Shown: positions 5,959 to 6,135 of the stretch, piece by piece
Numbering within the stretch: the stretch's first letter is position 1
Layout of the letters: each line of letters begins with the position of its first letter
Source: Chloroflexota bacterium
Lineage (GTDB): Bacteria > Chloroflexota > Anaerolineae > Ardenticatenales > Ardenticatenaceae
Length of the DNA: 6,135 nt
NCBI GenBank assembly: GCA_003520455.1
Contig: DOUV01000445.1
Coordinates: forward strand, 1-6,135
Direction: 5' to 3'
Translations under genes and position numbers: made by a program
Notes under the pieces: generated by a model
What the model was told of the DNA's origin: nothing
Seen by the model: the letters and a program-made list of their open reading frames with translations, nothing else
The model's database searches: none

Positions 5959-5965
5959 GGAGGGG

Positions 5966-6135
5966 GACCCCGTCGCCCCGTCGCTCGTACACCCATGGGG
6001 AGTGACGGCTGCGGAATGGGCCGTGTTGAGGGTTGCCATCCCGGCGGTGGCACAGAGTATGCTGACAAAAGAGGATAATGGCATCGTTCACTTTCTTTGT
6101 TGGCGAATTGAAATTTCGAAATGCCTGAACCTTCT
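5966..6135. other. Right-edge intergenic DNA, possible leader of the next gene
   Basis: Beyond the hairpins no gene is recognisable. The last 75 bases are clearly richer in A and T. TGGCACAGAGTATGCT at 6048-6063 matches the sigma-54 pattern at GG and GC with the right 12-base offset, but could be chance. A 16-codon frame at 6078-6128 (MASFTFFVGELKFRNA) has AGAGG three bases before its ATG. A second ATG at 6121 begins MPEPS and stays open to the edge, without a clear ribosome-binding site. ATTTCGAAAT at 6113-6122 is a perfect palindrome. None of these is strong enough to call as a gene. Confidence 0.3.

Noticed and set aside
1..6135. CRISPR array, tRNA, rRNA or insertion sequence
   Set aside because: I saw no regularly spaced repeats, cloverleaf-like sequence, rRNA segments or transposase motifs on either strand.

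Overview
The window is GC-rich, densely coding bacterial DNA with all recognisable genes on the plus strand. Codon use, the MFS-HEAT fusion and the NHLRC2-type thioredoxin/NHL protein would suit a Chloroflexota/Thermomicrobia-like organism. That is an inference from style; no taxonomic marker is present.

Layout: (1) 2-622 is the C-terminal part of an alpha/beta hydrolase cut by the left edge. It overlaps by ATGA an ATP-NAD kinase/AcoX-type protein (619-1620). (2) 1621-2303 is a 683-base non-coding stretch. It holds a strong hairpin, a 32-base gene relic, a probable terminator, a second long imperfect hairpin and a pair of mirror-image 13-mer palindromes. (3) 2304-4547 encodes a 747-residue MFS-type membrane protein with a cytosolic HEAT-repeat tail. 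(4) 4659-5825 is one continuous reading frame for a thioredoxin-fold plus NHL-repeat plus DsbD-like protein, interrupted by TGA at codon 45 and TAG at codon 131. (5) 5826-6135 has a strong terminator, a hairpin and an AT-richer end that may precede the next gene.

The most interesting point is the TGA. It sits exactly at the first cysteine of the expected redox motif (FWTFG-[TGA]-VNC), so reading it as selenocysteine gives a UxxC active site. A short hairpin at 4812-4829 has the spacing and loop features of a bacterial SECIS element. Against a working full-length selenoprotein are the in-frame TAG and a propeller reduced to about two NHL repeats. The two serious readings are a decaying gene, or a Sec-containing thioredoxin domain that ends at the TAG. 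A 32-base near-copy of the segment leading up to this active site lies 3,016 bases upstream, so two related pieces flank the MFS-HEAT gene.

The first two genes probably form one transcription unit. The MFS-HEAT gene and the thioredoxin/NHL gene look like separate units. Nothing in the sequence ties the four genes to one pathway.
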